DNA from: an uncultured Muribaculaceae bacterium
GTDB taxonomy: Bacteria; Bacteroidota; Bacteroidia; Bacteroidales; Muribaculaceae
Assembly: GCA_910578075.1 (NCBI GenBank)
Contig: CAJTPK010000010.1
Location: forward strand, 3,528 to 67,527
Direction of reading: 5' to 3'
DNA length: 64,000 nt
Numbering within the stretch: position 1 is the first letter of the stretch; each line of letters begins with the position of its first letter. Below are positions 1-7,925 of the stretch, piece after piece. Both the position numbers and the translations under genes were made by a program. Under the pieces are notes generated by a model that saw only the letters and a list, made by a program, of their open reading frames with translations, made no database searches and was not told the DNA's origin.

Positions 1-50
1 GCGTCTGCCTTACAAGCAGAGGGTCTGCGGTTCGAATCCGTAATCGCCCA
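1..50 (+). tRNA. tRNA-Val (anticodon TAC), 3' part
   Basis: Only the 3' part lies in the window. The anticodon stem TCTGC/GCAGA closes a 7-nt loop with TAC at 11-13 (valine). It is followed by a short variable loop, a T arm with the TTCGAAT loop, and an acceptor 3' strand ATCGCCC plus discriminator A. The 5' half lies before base 1. A Rho-independent terminator follows directly. The last bases read ACC, so a full CCA is not encoded. Confidence 0.9.
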
Positions 51-55
51 CCGAG

Positions 56-93
56 AAAAAAAGGAGTTTTTCGAGAGAAAAGCTCCTTTTTTT
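56..93 (+). terminator. Terminator after tRNA-Val
   Basis: An A-rich arm ending AAAGGAG pairs with CTCCTTTTTTT a few bases downstream. This gives a hairpin ending in a seven-T run, six bases after the tRNA. The A-tract/U-tract symmetry suggests it can work in both directions. Confidence 0.8.
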
Positions 94-180
94 CATACCC
101 CCAAACCACTCCCATCCCTCTTTTTAAGGATCAATGTAAAAAAACTGTCCTTTAAATTTTAATATTGGTATCCGGTAAAA

Positions 181-292
181 TTTGAAACCTTAATAATTAG
201 AACGCTGAACCTCGTTTCACTTTATAAACGCGGAACTCACGCGGAACTATGATATTTAGGCAGAGTTCAGCGTTATGGATAATTTAAGTTCT
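181..292. repeat. Palindromic 'CGCGGAAC' element, short degenerate copy A
   Basis: The left end (AATTAGAACGCTGAAC at about 194) and the segment AACGCGGAACTCACGCGGAAC at 228-248 match the arms of the longer elements near 26.9, 27.7 and 55.4 kb. The right arm is reduced to AGTTCAGCGTT near 263-275, the complement of the left AACGCTGAACT. This copy therefore looks shortened or decayed. It sits between inverted copies of TCCGGTAAA (171-179) and TTTACCGGA (392-400). No ORF is supported here. Confidence 0.65.
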
Positions 293-416
293 GAGTATAA
301 AACCGCATTCGCTGCGACTGGAAATAGATCTGTTCCTCGCAACAGAAGCTTGTGTGGAAATAAAATAGTTAAGCACAATCGGTTAAATTCGTTTACCGGA
401 CAGTAATAAAATTTTA

Positions 417-609
417 ATCACGCAGAGCCGCAAAGTCGCAAAGCATTTACGCTACTCTATTCGGCGCAGAAGTCGTTACCACTCCTGCTAAGACACAGAG
501 TTCGACGCACCAGCTCCGCGTCTTTGCCAAAATCGCCACGCGATTCTCAGAAATCTTTATCACCGGACTTGTCTACTCAAGGCTTTGCGGCTTAGCGGCT
601 CTGCGTGAT
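417..609. repeat. 193-bp MITE-like element, copy 1
   Basis: A 193-bp unit begins ATCACGCAGAG and ends CTCTGCGTGAT, with terminal inverted repeats of about 28 bp (two mismatches seen by eye). A second copy of exactly the same length lies at 29864-30056 and aligns without gaps at roughly 85-90% identity. There is no coding capacity. The rest of the interval from 94 to 744 holds the palindromic element A, TGTCCGGTAAA-like motifs and the terminator at 694-722. No gene is seen. Confidence 0.75.
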
Positions 610-693
610 ATTTGACCATATAACGGGGCCTGACAAGACCTAAATTCCGATATTTATGATGGTTACGCATATTTACCAGACAGCAATGAAAAT

Positions 694-722
694 AAAATGG
701 CGGCACGATGTGCCGCCATTTT
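694..722 (-). terminator. Terminator of the 817-aa secreted protein gene
   Basis: A near-perfect hairpin, AAAATGGCGGCAC / GTGCCGCCATTTT, lies 22 bases beyond the stop codon of the minus-strand gene. A/T runs on both sides make it a plausible bidirectional Rho-independent terminator. Confidence 0.7.
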
Positions 723-744
723 GCTATTTTGGGGTGTGAAGGGA

Positions 745-3198
745 TTATTTCACGATGATCTTGCGGGTGGTGCCGTCGGAATATTTCACGACGTAGATTC
801 CTGCCGGAAGAGTATCGGCTTTAACCTCTACACCGTTGAGACCGTAGACAGCTACCACTGTACGGGCGTCATCACCGACAATGTCGGCAACACCGGAACC
901 AAGCACCGGCACGTCGCCCCATTTATATTCGGTTGTGACAGTTACATTAGGCTCATTGTTCGTCACAACGCTATATTTCGCCAGGCGACCTTCTGCATCA
1001 TATTCCCAGCTGCGCTCGTTGAGCGATACAATTCTGCGATCCTGGTCAACTTTCGCCACATAAGACATCATTTGCCCCGGCATATATGGAGTGGCCACGA
1101 AAGTGAAAGCGTCAGGTGTCTCAAAATCATAACCCTGTCCATAAACTGTTCTCCAAGATTTTGTATCCGCATCCCATTCCTGCTGACGATACATGTTAAG
1201 CATTCTACGCTCTGTGCCGGAAATAGACATCGGGTTCTTCGATACAAAATATTCGTCACCCAAAGCCACCGGATCATCCGGCATGATACATTCGAAATCA
1301 GGATAGGGAACAAGTTTATTCTCTGATCTGTATTCACCTCTCCATTCATTAAGATCCGTATCCCATACCCAACGCTCGTTCCAAGCTTCATATCCACCTT
1401 GCGGATCCATTGCGCCATTCATGTTGACTTCCTTTCCTACCGGAATAGCATTACCCTGCTCGTCAACAGTGTAATAGATATTAGTCGTAAGCCCGTCAGG
1501 ACCTTCGATGTAGTCCGGTTCGCGAGTCCAGTCCATCGCTACCCACACTCCATCCTGAAGATCGAAATTCTGGTAATGCTTCGGAGTCTTGTATACCCTT
1601 CTGTATCCGGAATTCAAGGTGCCATCTTCATCATAATACTTATCCCATTCCTCCACCAGTTCACCGGCGGCATTGCGAAGATAATATTCCTCTGTGTGCT
1701 TCAGATAATTACCCGCGTCATTCCTCTCATAGGTAGTAAAGAACACACCACCGTCGGCAGCATAGGAATACAGCTCATAGTAATCCATCTCTCCATCCTC
1801 ATAGCTATCGAAGCGGGTCATCCTGCCTTCGGAATCGAAAGTAATGACAAACTGGTCATCGCTATCCTGCGCAACTTTTATTGTTCCGGAACACTTAACC
1901 CATTCAGTACCGTTCCATTCCTGCCATTTGTCGTATTCCTGACGGAACTTATGCAATACAGAGCCATCAGCCTTGCAGATGTAATAGTATTCCACATCCT
2001 CACCCTCAGGGGAAACACTATATGCGAAGTCTCCGGTAGTGACATCATACGAGATTCCGGTAAGACCGTTATCTCCCTCCTCAACTTCGAGACCTGTCAT
2101 GTAATATGACTCGCTTGTCTCCCCATCTCCATGATACACGCACTTCACCACCTTGGGTGTTATCCATGTGTAAGTGTCCGACCAGGTCAAGCCCCATGAA
2201 GATGTATCTATATCATAATCATAAGATTTCTCATAATGGACACCACCGGGAGTATATACCCACGGCGAGTCAAAGTAATTCAGCGAATATACCTGCCTGT
2301 GAGTAGGAAGCCACTCCTTATTTTCAGAATTCCACATCTCATCAGTATATACCACTTCAACGTCATTCTTGCTTATATACCTACGGTTTCCGTAAGAATT
2401 GCCAATCGTGACATTGTCGCCATCGATGATATAATTTTCATCAAGGTATCCGACGTATTCTCCATTTGCCGAAAAGTAATCCACATGCCGATGTCCCGGA
2501 TACCATTTATCACCAACCTGCTGCATCTCGGTCATCTCCACAGAATTGTCAGAGATGACGACCTCACGTCTCTGCCATGCATTGAAGATAGACTCGAACC
2601 AACGGTTAGCCGGTGCGAAATAATGATATGCAGTTCCGTATCCATAGCTGTCATAGCGCTTCACCAGATAACCATCCTCATTATATTCAAAAGTATTTCC
2701 ATAGCTGTCGGTCTGCTTGGAAACAGAGCCGTTCGCGTGAAACTCACGGGTGATTGTCTGCTTTGACCACTCATGTCCATCCCGCTCTTCCTGAATTGTC
2801 CTTTCCGACCATATCTTGCCGGGAACTTTCCAGGTATACTTATAATTGGTTGCTCCACCATTTCCAACACGCTGAGACGGAAAACCATATTCATCATAAT
2901 GACAATCATAAATCTCTTCATGTCTAAACACACCATCCTCCCATGTCGAAGTGTGATAACTGAGCAGTCTTTGTTCCTGATGAGTCTCTGCCTCCGCCCT
3001 TGTCTCGAATCTTTCGGGTGCCATCACATAAGGGATGGGCTTGTAATTGTTAATGACATTCTTTTTCTGCAAGCCATTTGCCTTACGCTCACTCTTTGCC
3101 TTGGCGCGCCCCGCGTCACGCAGCGACAGATGGCCGGATGCCGCCACACTGCCCGAAGCAAGCGCGACACCTAATAAAACTGGTAAAAATCTTTTCAT
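745..3198 (-). CDS. Secreted YD-repeat-like protein with T9SS sorting tail
   Basis: Function not recognised. The 817-aa product starts with a clear signal peptide (residues 1-20, MKRFLPVLLGVALASGSVAA). The body is very rich in Tyr, Trp, Asp and Glu. Irregular short units of the type YDxxGxxxxY or FDSEGRMTRF recur through the chain and recall RHS/YD repeats. The last ~40 residues (VYGLNG..., LPAGIYVVKYSDG..., KIIVK) match the type A C-terminal sorting signal of the type IX secretion system, so the protein is probably exported to the cell surface or released. It is monocistronic, with its own promoter (about 3228-3247) and terminator (694-722). A cell-surface adhesin or carbohydrate-contacting role is possible but is only inference. 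Confidence 0.8.
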   Translation of the reverse strand: MKRFLPVLLGVALASGSVAASGHLSLRDAGRAKAKSERKANGLQKKNVINNYKPIPYVMAPERFETRAEAETHQEQRLLSYHTSTWEDGVFRHEEIYDCHYDEYGFPSQRVGNGGATNYKYTWKVPGKIWSERTIQEERDGHEWSKQTITREFHANGSVSKQTDSYGNTFEYNEDGYLVKRYDSYGYGTAYHYFAPANRWFESIFNAWQRREVVISDNSVEMTEMQQVGDKWYPGHRHVDYFSANGEYVGYLDENYIIDGDNVTIGNSYGNRRYISKNDVEVVYTDEMWNSENKEWLPTHRQVYSLNYFDSPWVYTPGGVHYEKSYDYDIDTSSWGLTWSDTYTWITPKVVKCVYHGDGETSESYYMTGLEVEEGDNGLTGISYDVTTGDFAYSVSPEGEDVEYYYICKADGSVLHKFRQEYDKWQEWNGTEWVKCSGTIKVAQDSDDQFVITFDSEGRMTRFDSYEDGEMDYYELYSYAADGGVFFTTYERNDAGNYLKHTEEYYLRNAAGELVEEWDKYYDEDGTLNSGYRRVYKTPKHYQNFDLQDGVWVAMDWTREPDYIEGPDGLTTNIYYTVDEQGNAIPVGKEVNMNGAMDPQGGYEAWNERWVWDTDLNEWRGEYRSENKLVPYPDFECIMPDDPVALGDEYFVSKNPMSISGTERRMLNMYRQQEWDADTKSWRTVYGQGYDFETPDAFTFVATPYMPGQMMSYVAKVDQDRRIVSLNERSWEYDAEGRLAKYSVVTNNEPNVTVTTEYKWGDVPVLGSGVADIVGDDARTVVAVYGLNGVEVKADTLPAGIYVVKYSDGTTRKIIVK

Positions 3199-3227
3199 AA
3201 ATTATTGATTGAATGATTAGTTCGATG

Positions 3228-3247
3228 CAAATTTAACTACAAAAATA
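3228..3247 (-). promoter_or_regulatory. Candidate promoter boxes for the 817-aa gene
   Basis: Read on the minus strand, two TAnnTTTG matches occur: TATTTTTG at 3247-3240 and TAAATTTG at 3235-3228. The second has a TTGG 19 bases upstream, the spacing expected of the Bacteroidetes primary-sigma -33/-7 promoter. Which one is used cannot be decided from sequence. Confidence 0.45.
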
Positions 3248-3284
3248 CTAATTTCCAAGAAATTATAATACTTTTCGCCCACTC

Positions 3285-3293
3285 GGGGGGGGG
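3285..3293. repeat. G9 homopolymer tract
   Basis: Nine consecutive G residues lie in an otherwise A/T-rich divergent intergenic region, about 40-60 bases upstream of the minus-strand promoter boxes. Such tracts are prone to slippage. Confidence 0.6.
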
Positions 3294-3374
3294 TAATTCG
3301 TTGATTATCATATTATTAAGTTTAATATCAAATCCTTTTGACGATTAAACTTTCGAATTATCAGGATTTTTTGT

Positions 3375-3382
3375 TATTTTTG
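3375..3382 (+). promoter_or_regulatory. -7 box for the yqeY-serS genes
   Basis: TATTTTTG matches the Bacteroidetes -7 consensus TAnnTTTG and is followed by GC. It lies 79 bases ahead of the YqeY start codon. A good -33 TTTG was not found at 19-21 bases, so the call is moderate. Confidence 0.5.
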
Positions 3383-3460
3383 CAAGTTGAAAGAGTCCGC
3401 TTTAACCAAAGTGAAATTCTCTCGAAAAAAATCTGATATTTAATTCTCATCAATATAGAT

Positions 3461-3913
3461 ATGAATCTCTTTGATCAAGTAAGCGAGGACATCAAGAAAG
3501 CGATGCTCGCACGCGAGAAAGTGCGTCTGGAGGCTCTCCGCGGCGCCAAGAAAGAATTCCTTGAGGCAAAGACCGCCAAGGGGGCAAACGGTGAGCTCTC
3601 CGATGAGGCTGCCACAAAAATTCTGGTGAAGATGGTGAAACAGCGCAAGGAAAGCGCAAAAATTTACACAGAAAACAACCGTCAGGAGCTTGCCGACAAC
3701 GAGTTGGCGGAAGCTGCCGTGCTTGAGGAATACCTTCCAAAACAGCTGTCGGCCGAAGAACTTGAGAAAGAGATAGCAGCCATCATCTCCGAGACCGGAG
3801 CCACCGGACCCAAAGAGATGGGCAAAGTGATGGGCGTTGCCACAAAACGCCTTGCAGGCCGCGCAGAAGGCCGTGCAATTTCCGAAATGGTGAAAACTCT
3901 CCTTAATAAATAA
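3461..3913 (+). CDS. GatB/YqeY domain-containing protein
   Basis: This 150-aa product matches the YqeY family along its whole length: N-terminal MNLFDQVSEDIKKAMLAREK, a central NRQELADNELAEAAVLEEYLPKQ-type segment, and the C-terminal GPKEMGKVMG ... AEGRAISEMVK. YqeY resembles the tail domain of GatB, which contacts tRNA in the Asp/Glu-tRNA amidotransferase. The role of stand-alone YqeY is unclear. It sits 7 bases ahead of serS, so the two are probably co-transcribed, consistent with a tRNA-related role. Confidence 0.9.
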   Translation: MNLFDQVSEDIKKAMLAREKVRLEALRGAKKEFLEAKTAKGANGELSDEAATKILVKMVKQRKESAKIYTENNRQELADNELAEAAVLEEYLPKQLSAEELEKEIAAIISETGATGPKEMGKVMGVATKRLAGRAEGRAISEMVKTLLNK

Positions 3914-3920
3914 TATCGCA

Positions 3921-5192
3921 ATGCTGACCATACAGACAATAAAAGCAGATCCGGAGTTTGTGATCTCACGTCTCGCTGTCAAAGGATTCGACGGCAGGGC
4001 TGTAATTACCGAGATACTCGAAATCGATGCTGAACGCCGTCGCCTTCAGCAGAAAACCGACAGCGACGCCTCCTCACTCAAAAAACTCGCAGCCTCAATC
4101 GGTGCCCTCATGAAGCAGGGACAGAAAGAGGAGGCTGAGAAAGTAAAGGAGGAAGTGGCCCGTATCAAAGGTGAAACCAAAGGTCTTCAGGACCGCCTTG
4201 CAGAATGTGAGGAAAAGATGCGCAATCTTCTGCTCACCGTGCCCAACCTCCCCTGCGCAGCGGTGCCGGAAGGTCTGACAGCAGAACAGAATGTGGTGGA
4301 GAAAACAGGTGGAGTAATCCCTGAGCTTCCCGCTGATGCCCTTCCCCACTGGGAACTTGCTAAAAAATACAACATCATAGATTTCGAGACCGGAGTGAAA
4401 GTCACCGGCGCCGGATTCCCCTTCTACGTAGGGAAAGGCGCACGCCTGCAGCGCGCCCTCATCCAGTTCTTCCTCGACGAGGCTTGGAAGGCAGGCTACA
4501 TCGAGGTTGAACCGCCGTTTGTGGTAAACGAGGCTTCCGGCTACGGCACAGGCCAGCTCCCCGACAAAGAGGGACAGATGTATCACGTCACACTCGACAA
4601 TCTCTACCTCATACCGACCGCAGAGGTGCCTGTGACCAATATCTACCGCGATGAGATCATCCCGGGCGACGAGCTCCCCAAGAAGAACTGCGCATACTCA
4701 CCCTGCTGGCGCCGCGAGGCAGGCAGCTACGGCAAGGATGTGCGCGGCCTCAACCGTCTGCATCAGTTTGACAAGGTCGAGATCGTACGCATCGAGAAAC
4801 CGGAGAACTCTTACGCCGCCCTCGAAGAGATGAAAGACCATGTGCAGGGATTGCTCGAGAAACTCGGTCTCCCCTGGCATATACTGCGCCTTTGCGGAGG
4901 CGACATGAGCTTCACTTCAGCCATCACATTCGACTTCGAAGTGTGGTCTGCCGCACAGCAGCGCTGGCTGGAAGTGTCGTCAGTCAGCAACTTCGAGTCT
5001 TATCAGGCAAACCGTCTGAAATGCCGCTACCGCGACGAGGATAAGAAGATACACCTCTGCCACACCCTGAACGGATCTGCTCTCGCATTGCCGCGAATCG
5101 TCGCCGCCCTGCTTGAGAATAACCAGACTCCGGAAGGAATCGTGATACCGGAATGCCTGCGCAAATACACAGGGTTTGACATCATTGATTAG
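3921..5192 (+). CDS. serS: Seryl-tRNA synthetase
   Basis: This is a class II synthetase of 423 aa, the normal length. Residues ~30-105 form the charged antiparallel coiled-coil arm that binds the long variable arm of tRNA-Ser. Motif 2 is at ~255-280 (SPCWRREAGSYGKDVRGLNR) and motif 3 at ~383-405 (GSALALPRIVAALLENNQTPEG). It charges tRNA-Ser with serine in the cytoplasm. The stop codon runs straight into a TTAGGAG tandem repeat. Upstream is yqeY, downstream a pseudokinase gene. Confidence 0.97.
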   Translation: MLTIQTIKADPEFVISRLAVKGFDGRAVITEILEIDAERRRLQQKTDSDASSLKKLAASIGALMKQGQKEEAEKVKEEVARIKGETKGLQDRLAECEEKMRNLLLTVPNLPCAAVPEGLTAEQNVVEKTGGVIPELPADALPHWELAKKYNIIDFETGVKVTGAGFPFYVGKGARLQRALIQFFLDEAWKAGYIEVEPPFVVNEASGYGTGQLPDKEGQMYHVTLDNLYLIPTAEVPVTNIYRDEIIPGDELPKKNCAYSPCWRREAGSYGKDVRGLNRLHQFDKVEIVRIEKPENSYAALEEMKDHVQGLLEKLGLPWHILRLCGGDMSFTSAITFDFEVWSAAQQRWLEVSSVSNFESYQANRLKCRYRDEDKKIHLCHTLNGSALALPRIVAALLENNQTPEGIVIPECLRKYTGFDIID

Positions 5193-5233
5193 TTAGGAGT
5201 TAGGAGTTAGGAGTTAGGAGTTAGGAGTTAGGA
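5193..5233. repeat. TTAGGAG heptamer tandem repeat
   Basis: Five full and one partial copy of the 7-base unit TTAGGAG begin at the base after the serS stop codon. A similar array follows the stop of the DUF4919 gene at 52686-52724. No secondary structure or coding role is evident. Confidence 0.9.
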
Positions 5234-5250
5234 ATTTTAATTATATCAGT

Positions 5251-6024
5251 TTGGAGGATAAGAAATACATAAGCAAGGAAGAGAAAAAGATTCCGATCAA
5301 CGACCCTACGGGGAAGTGGTCGGATCTTACCCTGCTTCCGGAATGGAGCGAGAAATATTACGATGTCTACACCGTCCGCAAGCACGGCAAATGGGTTATG
5401 CTCAAAGCCTTGAAGAAGGAATATGCCGAAGATCCGGAATTCCGCAAGATGCTTGAGAACGAGTTTGACACCCGCTATAACCTTGCTCATCCCAATATTG
5501 TGATGGTCAACGACCTGGAGGAGGTGCCCGGCGTGGGGCTATCCATCATCACCGATGATGTCTACGGATATTCCCTGCGACGTCTCATCGATGAGAAACG
5601 TCTCACCCCGAAGATCGTGCACAGGCTGCAGACCCAGTTGCTCGACGCCATGGAATATATCCAGGAGAACCACCTCGCCCATTACCCCATCACGCCCGAG
5701 ACGATCATTTTCACGGAATATAATGAGAATCTCAAATTGATAAACGTTGGATACGCCCAGAAATCGAGCATAACCCCGCTCGACTGCAGCGAGGATATCC
5801 GCAGCTACGGCAAGGTTGTGAACGAGGTGCTCGACCATCTCCCCACCTCCCTTCCGCGACTGCGCCGCATCGCCGGTAAATGCGAGAACGACGGCAATGC
5901 CTACAACTCCATCTCCGACCTGCAGCTCGCTGTGGAGAAACGCAATTCCGGACAACTCTTCACAATCATTTGCGTGTTTATCCTCCTGATGGCCGCGCTC
6001 CTGATTTGGCTGACTTTACGATGA
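5251..6024 (+). CDS. Membrane-anchored protein kinase-like pseudokinase
   Basis: The 257-aa product has the layout of a small Ser/Thr-kinase fold plus one C-terminal membrane segment (~233-254, IICVFILLMAALLIWL). The beta-3 lysine is kept (WVMLKALKK, ~52), as are an alpha-C glutamate (MLENEF) and an HPNIV motif. The catalytic HRDLKPEN loop has become HYPITPET (~144), losing the catalytic Asp, Lys and Asn, and DFG has become NVG (~165). It should therefore be catalytically dead or atypical. The start is TTG at 5251, chosen because the kinase N-lobe begins before the first ATG (about residue 50). It lies between serS and a GNAT gene (21 bp gap). The partner is unknown. Confidence 0.72.
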   Translation: MEDKKYISKEEKKIPINDPTGKWSDLTLLPEWSEKYYDVYTVRKHGKWVMLKALKKEYAEDPEFRKMLENEFDTRYNLAHPNIVMVNDLEEVPGVGLSIITDDVYGYSLRRLIDEKRLTPKIVHRLQTQLLDAMEYIQENHLAHYPITPETIIFTEYNENLKLINVGYAQKSSITPLDCSEDIRSYGKVVNEVLDHLPTSLPRLRRIAGKCENDGNAYNSISDLQLAVEKRNSGQLFTIICVFILLMAALLIWLTLR

Positions 6025-6045
6025 CCGAGATAAACTGTCAATACG

Positions 6046-7173
6046 ATGATCGAGATTAAACAGATAGAGCCTACCAAGGCGAACCTTAAGAAATTCACCC
6101 AATTCCAGATTGACCTCTACGACGGCAATCCCTACTATGTGCCGCCGTTGGTGTCGGATGATGTGGCGACACTGCTGCCGGAAGCCAACCCCGCCTTCGA
6201 CTTCTGCGAGGCGGCATATTTCATGGCTTACCGCGACGGGAAACCGGTGGGACGCATCGCAGCGATGATCAACCGCCAGGTTAACGAAAAATCAGGCTCG
6301 AAAGATGCCCGCTTCGGATTCATCGACTTCATCGATGATCCGGAAGTGTCGGCGGCGTTGCTCAAAGCCGCCGAAGACTGGGGAAGAAAAAAGGGGATGA
6401 CAAAGATTATCGGTCCGCTCGGATTCACAGACCTTGACCATGAGGGTATGCTGGTAAATGGCTTCGAGGAGTTGTCGACCATGGCCACTATCTACAACTA
6501 CCCCTATTATCCGGAGCATATGGAGAAGCACGGATACAAGAAGGAATCCGACTGGCTGGAATTCCTTATGGAGGTGCCCGATGAGATTCCGGAGAAATAC
6601 AACCGCATAGCCGAGATTGTAAAGAAGAAGTTCGGGCTGCGTGTGCTCAAATATACCAACCGCAAGCGCATAAAGATGGAATACGGCCATGCGCTGTTTC
6701 ATCTGATCAACGATGCCTACAAGGATCTCTACCAGTATTCCATGCTGACCGAGCGCCAGATAGACCATTATATAGATGTCTACCTCAACCTGCTCAATCT
6801 CGACCTTGTCACACTCATCGTAGATACCAACGGTAAGCTTGTAGGTGTGGGAATCTCCATGCCCTCGATGAGTCGCGCTCTTCAGAAATCCAAAGGGAAG
6901 ATGCTTCCCTTCGGATGGTATCATCTGCTTAAAGGACTCAAAGGGAAAAATGACCGTGTGGATCTTCTCCTTGTGGCGGTGCATCCCGACTATCAAAACA
7001 AGGGAGTCAACGCCCTGCTTTTCCAGGATCTGATTCCTTATTATATAAAGAACGGCTATAAATACGCTGAATCAAATCCCGAGATGGAGAGCAACGCTAA
7101 AGTGCAGAGCCAGTGGGAATACTTCACCACCCGCCAGCACCGCCGCCGCCGCTCCTTCGCCAAGAAATTATGA
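6046..7173 (+). CDS. GNAT-family N-acetyltransferase-like protein
   Basis: This 375-aa protein is longer than single-domain GNATs (~150 aa). The N-terminal part (NPYYVPPLVSDD, PVGRIAAMIN, GFIDFIDDPEV) and the C-terminal segment with LLVAVHPDYQNKGVNALLFQDL (~307-328), which resembles the acetyl-CoA-binding beta4-alpha3 turn, support a GNAT-type fold, possibly a tandem arrangement. The substrate cannot be told. It ends in a basic stretch HRRRRSFAKKL. Its stop codon overlaps the start of menG (ATGA), implying translational coupling in one operon. Confidence 0.75.
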   Translation: MIEIKQIEPTKANLKKFTQFQIDLYDGNPYYVPPLVSDDVATLLPEANPAFDFCEAAYFMAYRDGKPVGRIAAMINRQVNEKSGSKDARFGFIDFIDDPEVSAALLKAAEDWGRKKGMTKIIGPLGFTDLDHEGMLVNGFEELSTMATIYNYPYYPEHMEKHGYKKESDWLEFLMEVPDEIPEKYNRIAEIVKKKFGLRVLKYTNRKRIKMEYGHALFHLINDAYKDLYQYSMLTERQIDHYIDVYLNLLNLDLVTLIVDTNGKLVGVGISMPSMSRALQKSKGKMLPFGWYHLLKGLKGKNDRVDLLLVAVHPDYQNKGVNALLFQDLIPYYIKNGYKYAESNPEMESNAKVQSQWEYFTTRQHRRRRSFAKKL

Positions 7174-7925
7174 CAAAGGAAGGTGCAGAACTGGTGAATC
7201 CCTACGATTCCGAGACCGGAAAAGGGAAGCAGGTGGAGCGGATGTTCGACTCCATAGCCCCTGCCTATGATTTCATGAACACGGCGATGACCTTCGGACT
7301 TCACCGCTGGTGGCGCAACCGCGCGCTCAATGCATTGCGCATTGGCGATGGCTTCCGACCCGTCAAGGCACTCGACATAGCCACCGGCACCGGTGATGTA
7401 GCGTTCAAGCTCAACGACATGAATCCCGAGATGCGCATCACAGGGATAGACCTCTCGGAGGGGATGCTCAAAGTAGCACAGGAGAAACTGGGCAAACGAC
7501 CCGCAGACCATCGGAAATCCATAACTTTTGAGAAAGGTGATTCCCTTGATCTCGGATATGAAGACGACACGTTCGACCTCATTACCGTGGCATATGGTGT
7601 CAGGAATTTCGAAAATCTCCGGAAAGGATATTCCGAGATGTTCCGCGTTCTCAAGCCCGGTGGCAAACTTTGTGTGATTGAGCTGTCGTGTCCCCGCACC
7701 CCGTTGACCCGCACTTTATATAATATATATTCGCGCCGGATAATTCCTGCTGTAGGCAGTATGGTTTCCGGCGACAAGCGTGCCTACACATATCTTCCCG
7801 AAAGCATCGCCGCCGCTCCCCAACGCGATGCCATGACCGGGATAATGAAAGAATGCGGTTTCTCGCAATGCCGCTGGAAATCGCTGACCATGGGAGCGGT
7901 CACTTATTACATTGCAATCAAATGA
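7170..7925 (+). CDS. menG: Demethylmenaquinone methyltransferase
   Basis: UbiE/MenG family, 251 aa. It transfers a methyl group from SAM to demethylmenaquinone, the last step of menaquinone synthesis at the inner membrane. Signatures: KGKQVERMFDSIAPAYDFMN near the N terminus, SAM-binding motif I ALDIATGTGDVAF (~67), and VAYGVRNFENLRKGYSEMFRVLKPGG (~145-170). The ATG at 7170 is chosen over an in-frame start upstream because it gives the normal N terminus and the ATGA overlap with the GNAT gene. It also overlaps the next gene by ATGA. Confidence 0.94.
   Translation: MTKEGAELVNPYDSETGKGKQVERMFDSIAPAYDFMNTAMTFGLHRWWRNRALNALRIGDGFRPVKALDIATGTGDVAFKLNDMNPEMRITGIDLSEGMLKVAQEKLGKRPADHRKSITFEKGDSLDLGYEDDTFDLITVAYGVRNFENLRKGYSEMFRVLKPGGKLCVIELSCPRTPLTRTLYNIYSRRIIPAVGSMVSGDKRAYTYLPESIAAAPQRDAMTGIMKECGFSQCRWKSLTMGAVTYYIAIK

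Noticed and set aside
697..1326. 209-aa plus-strand frame over the 3' part of the YD-repeat-like gene
   Set aside because: Antisense to a gene with signal peptide and T9SS tail; no own motifs.
7113..7169. Longer N terminus for menG
   Set aside because: The extra residues are Pro-rich read-through of the GNAT gene's 3' end; the ATG at 7170 gives the family N terminus and an ATGA overlap.
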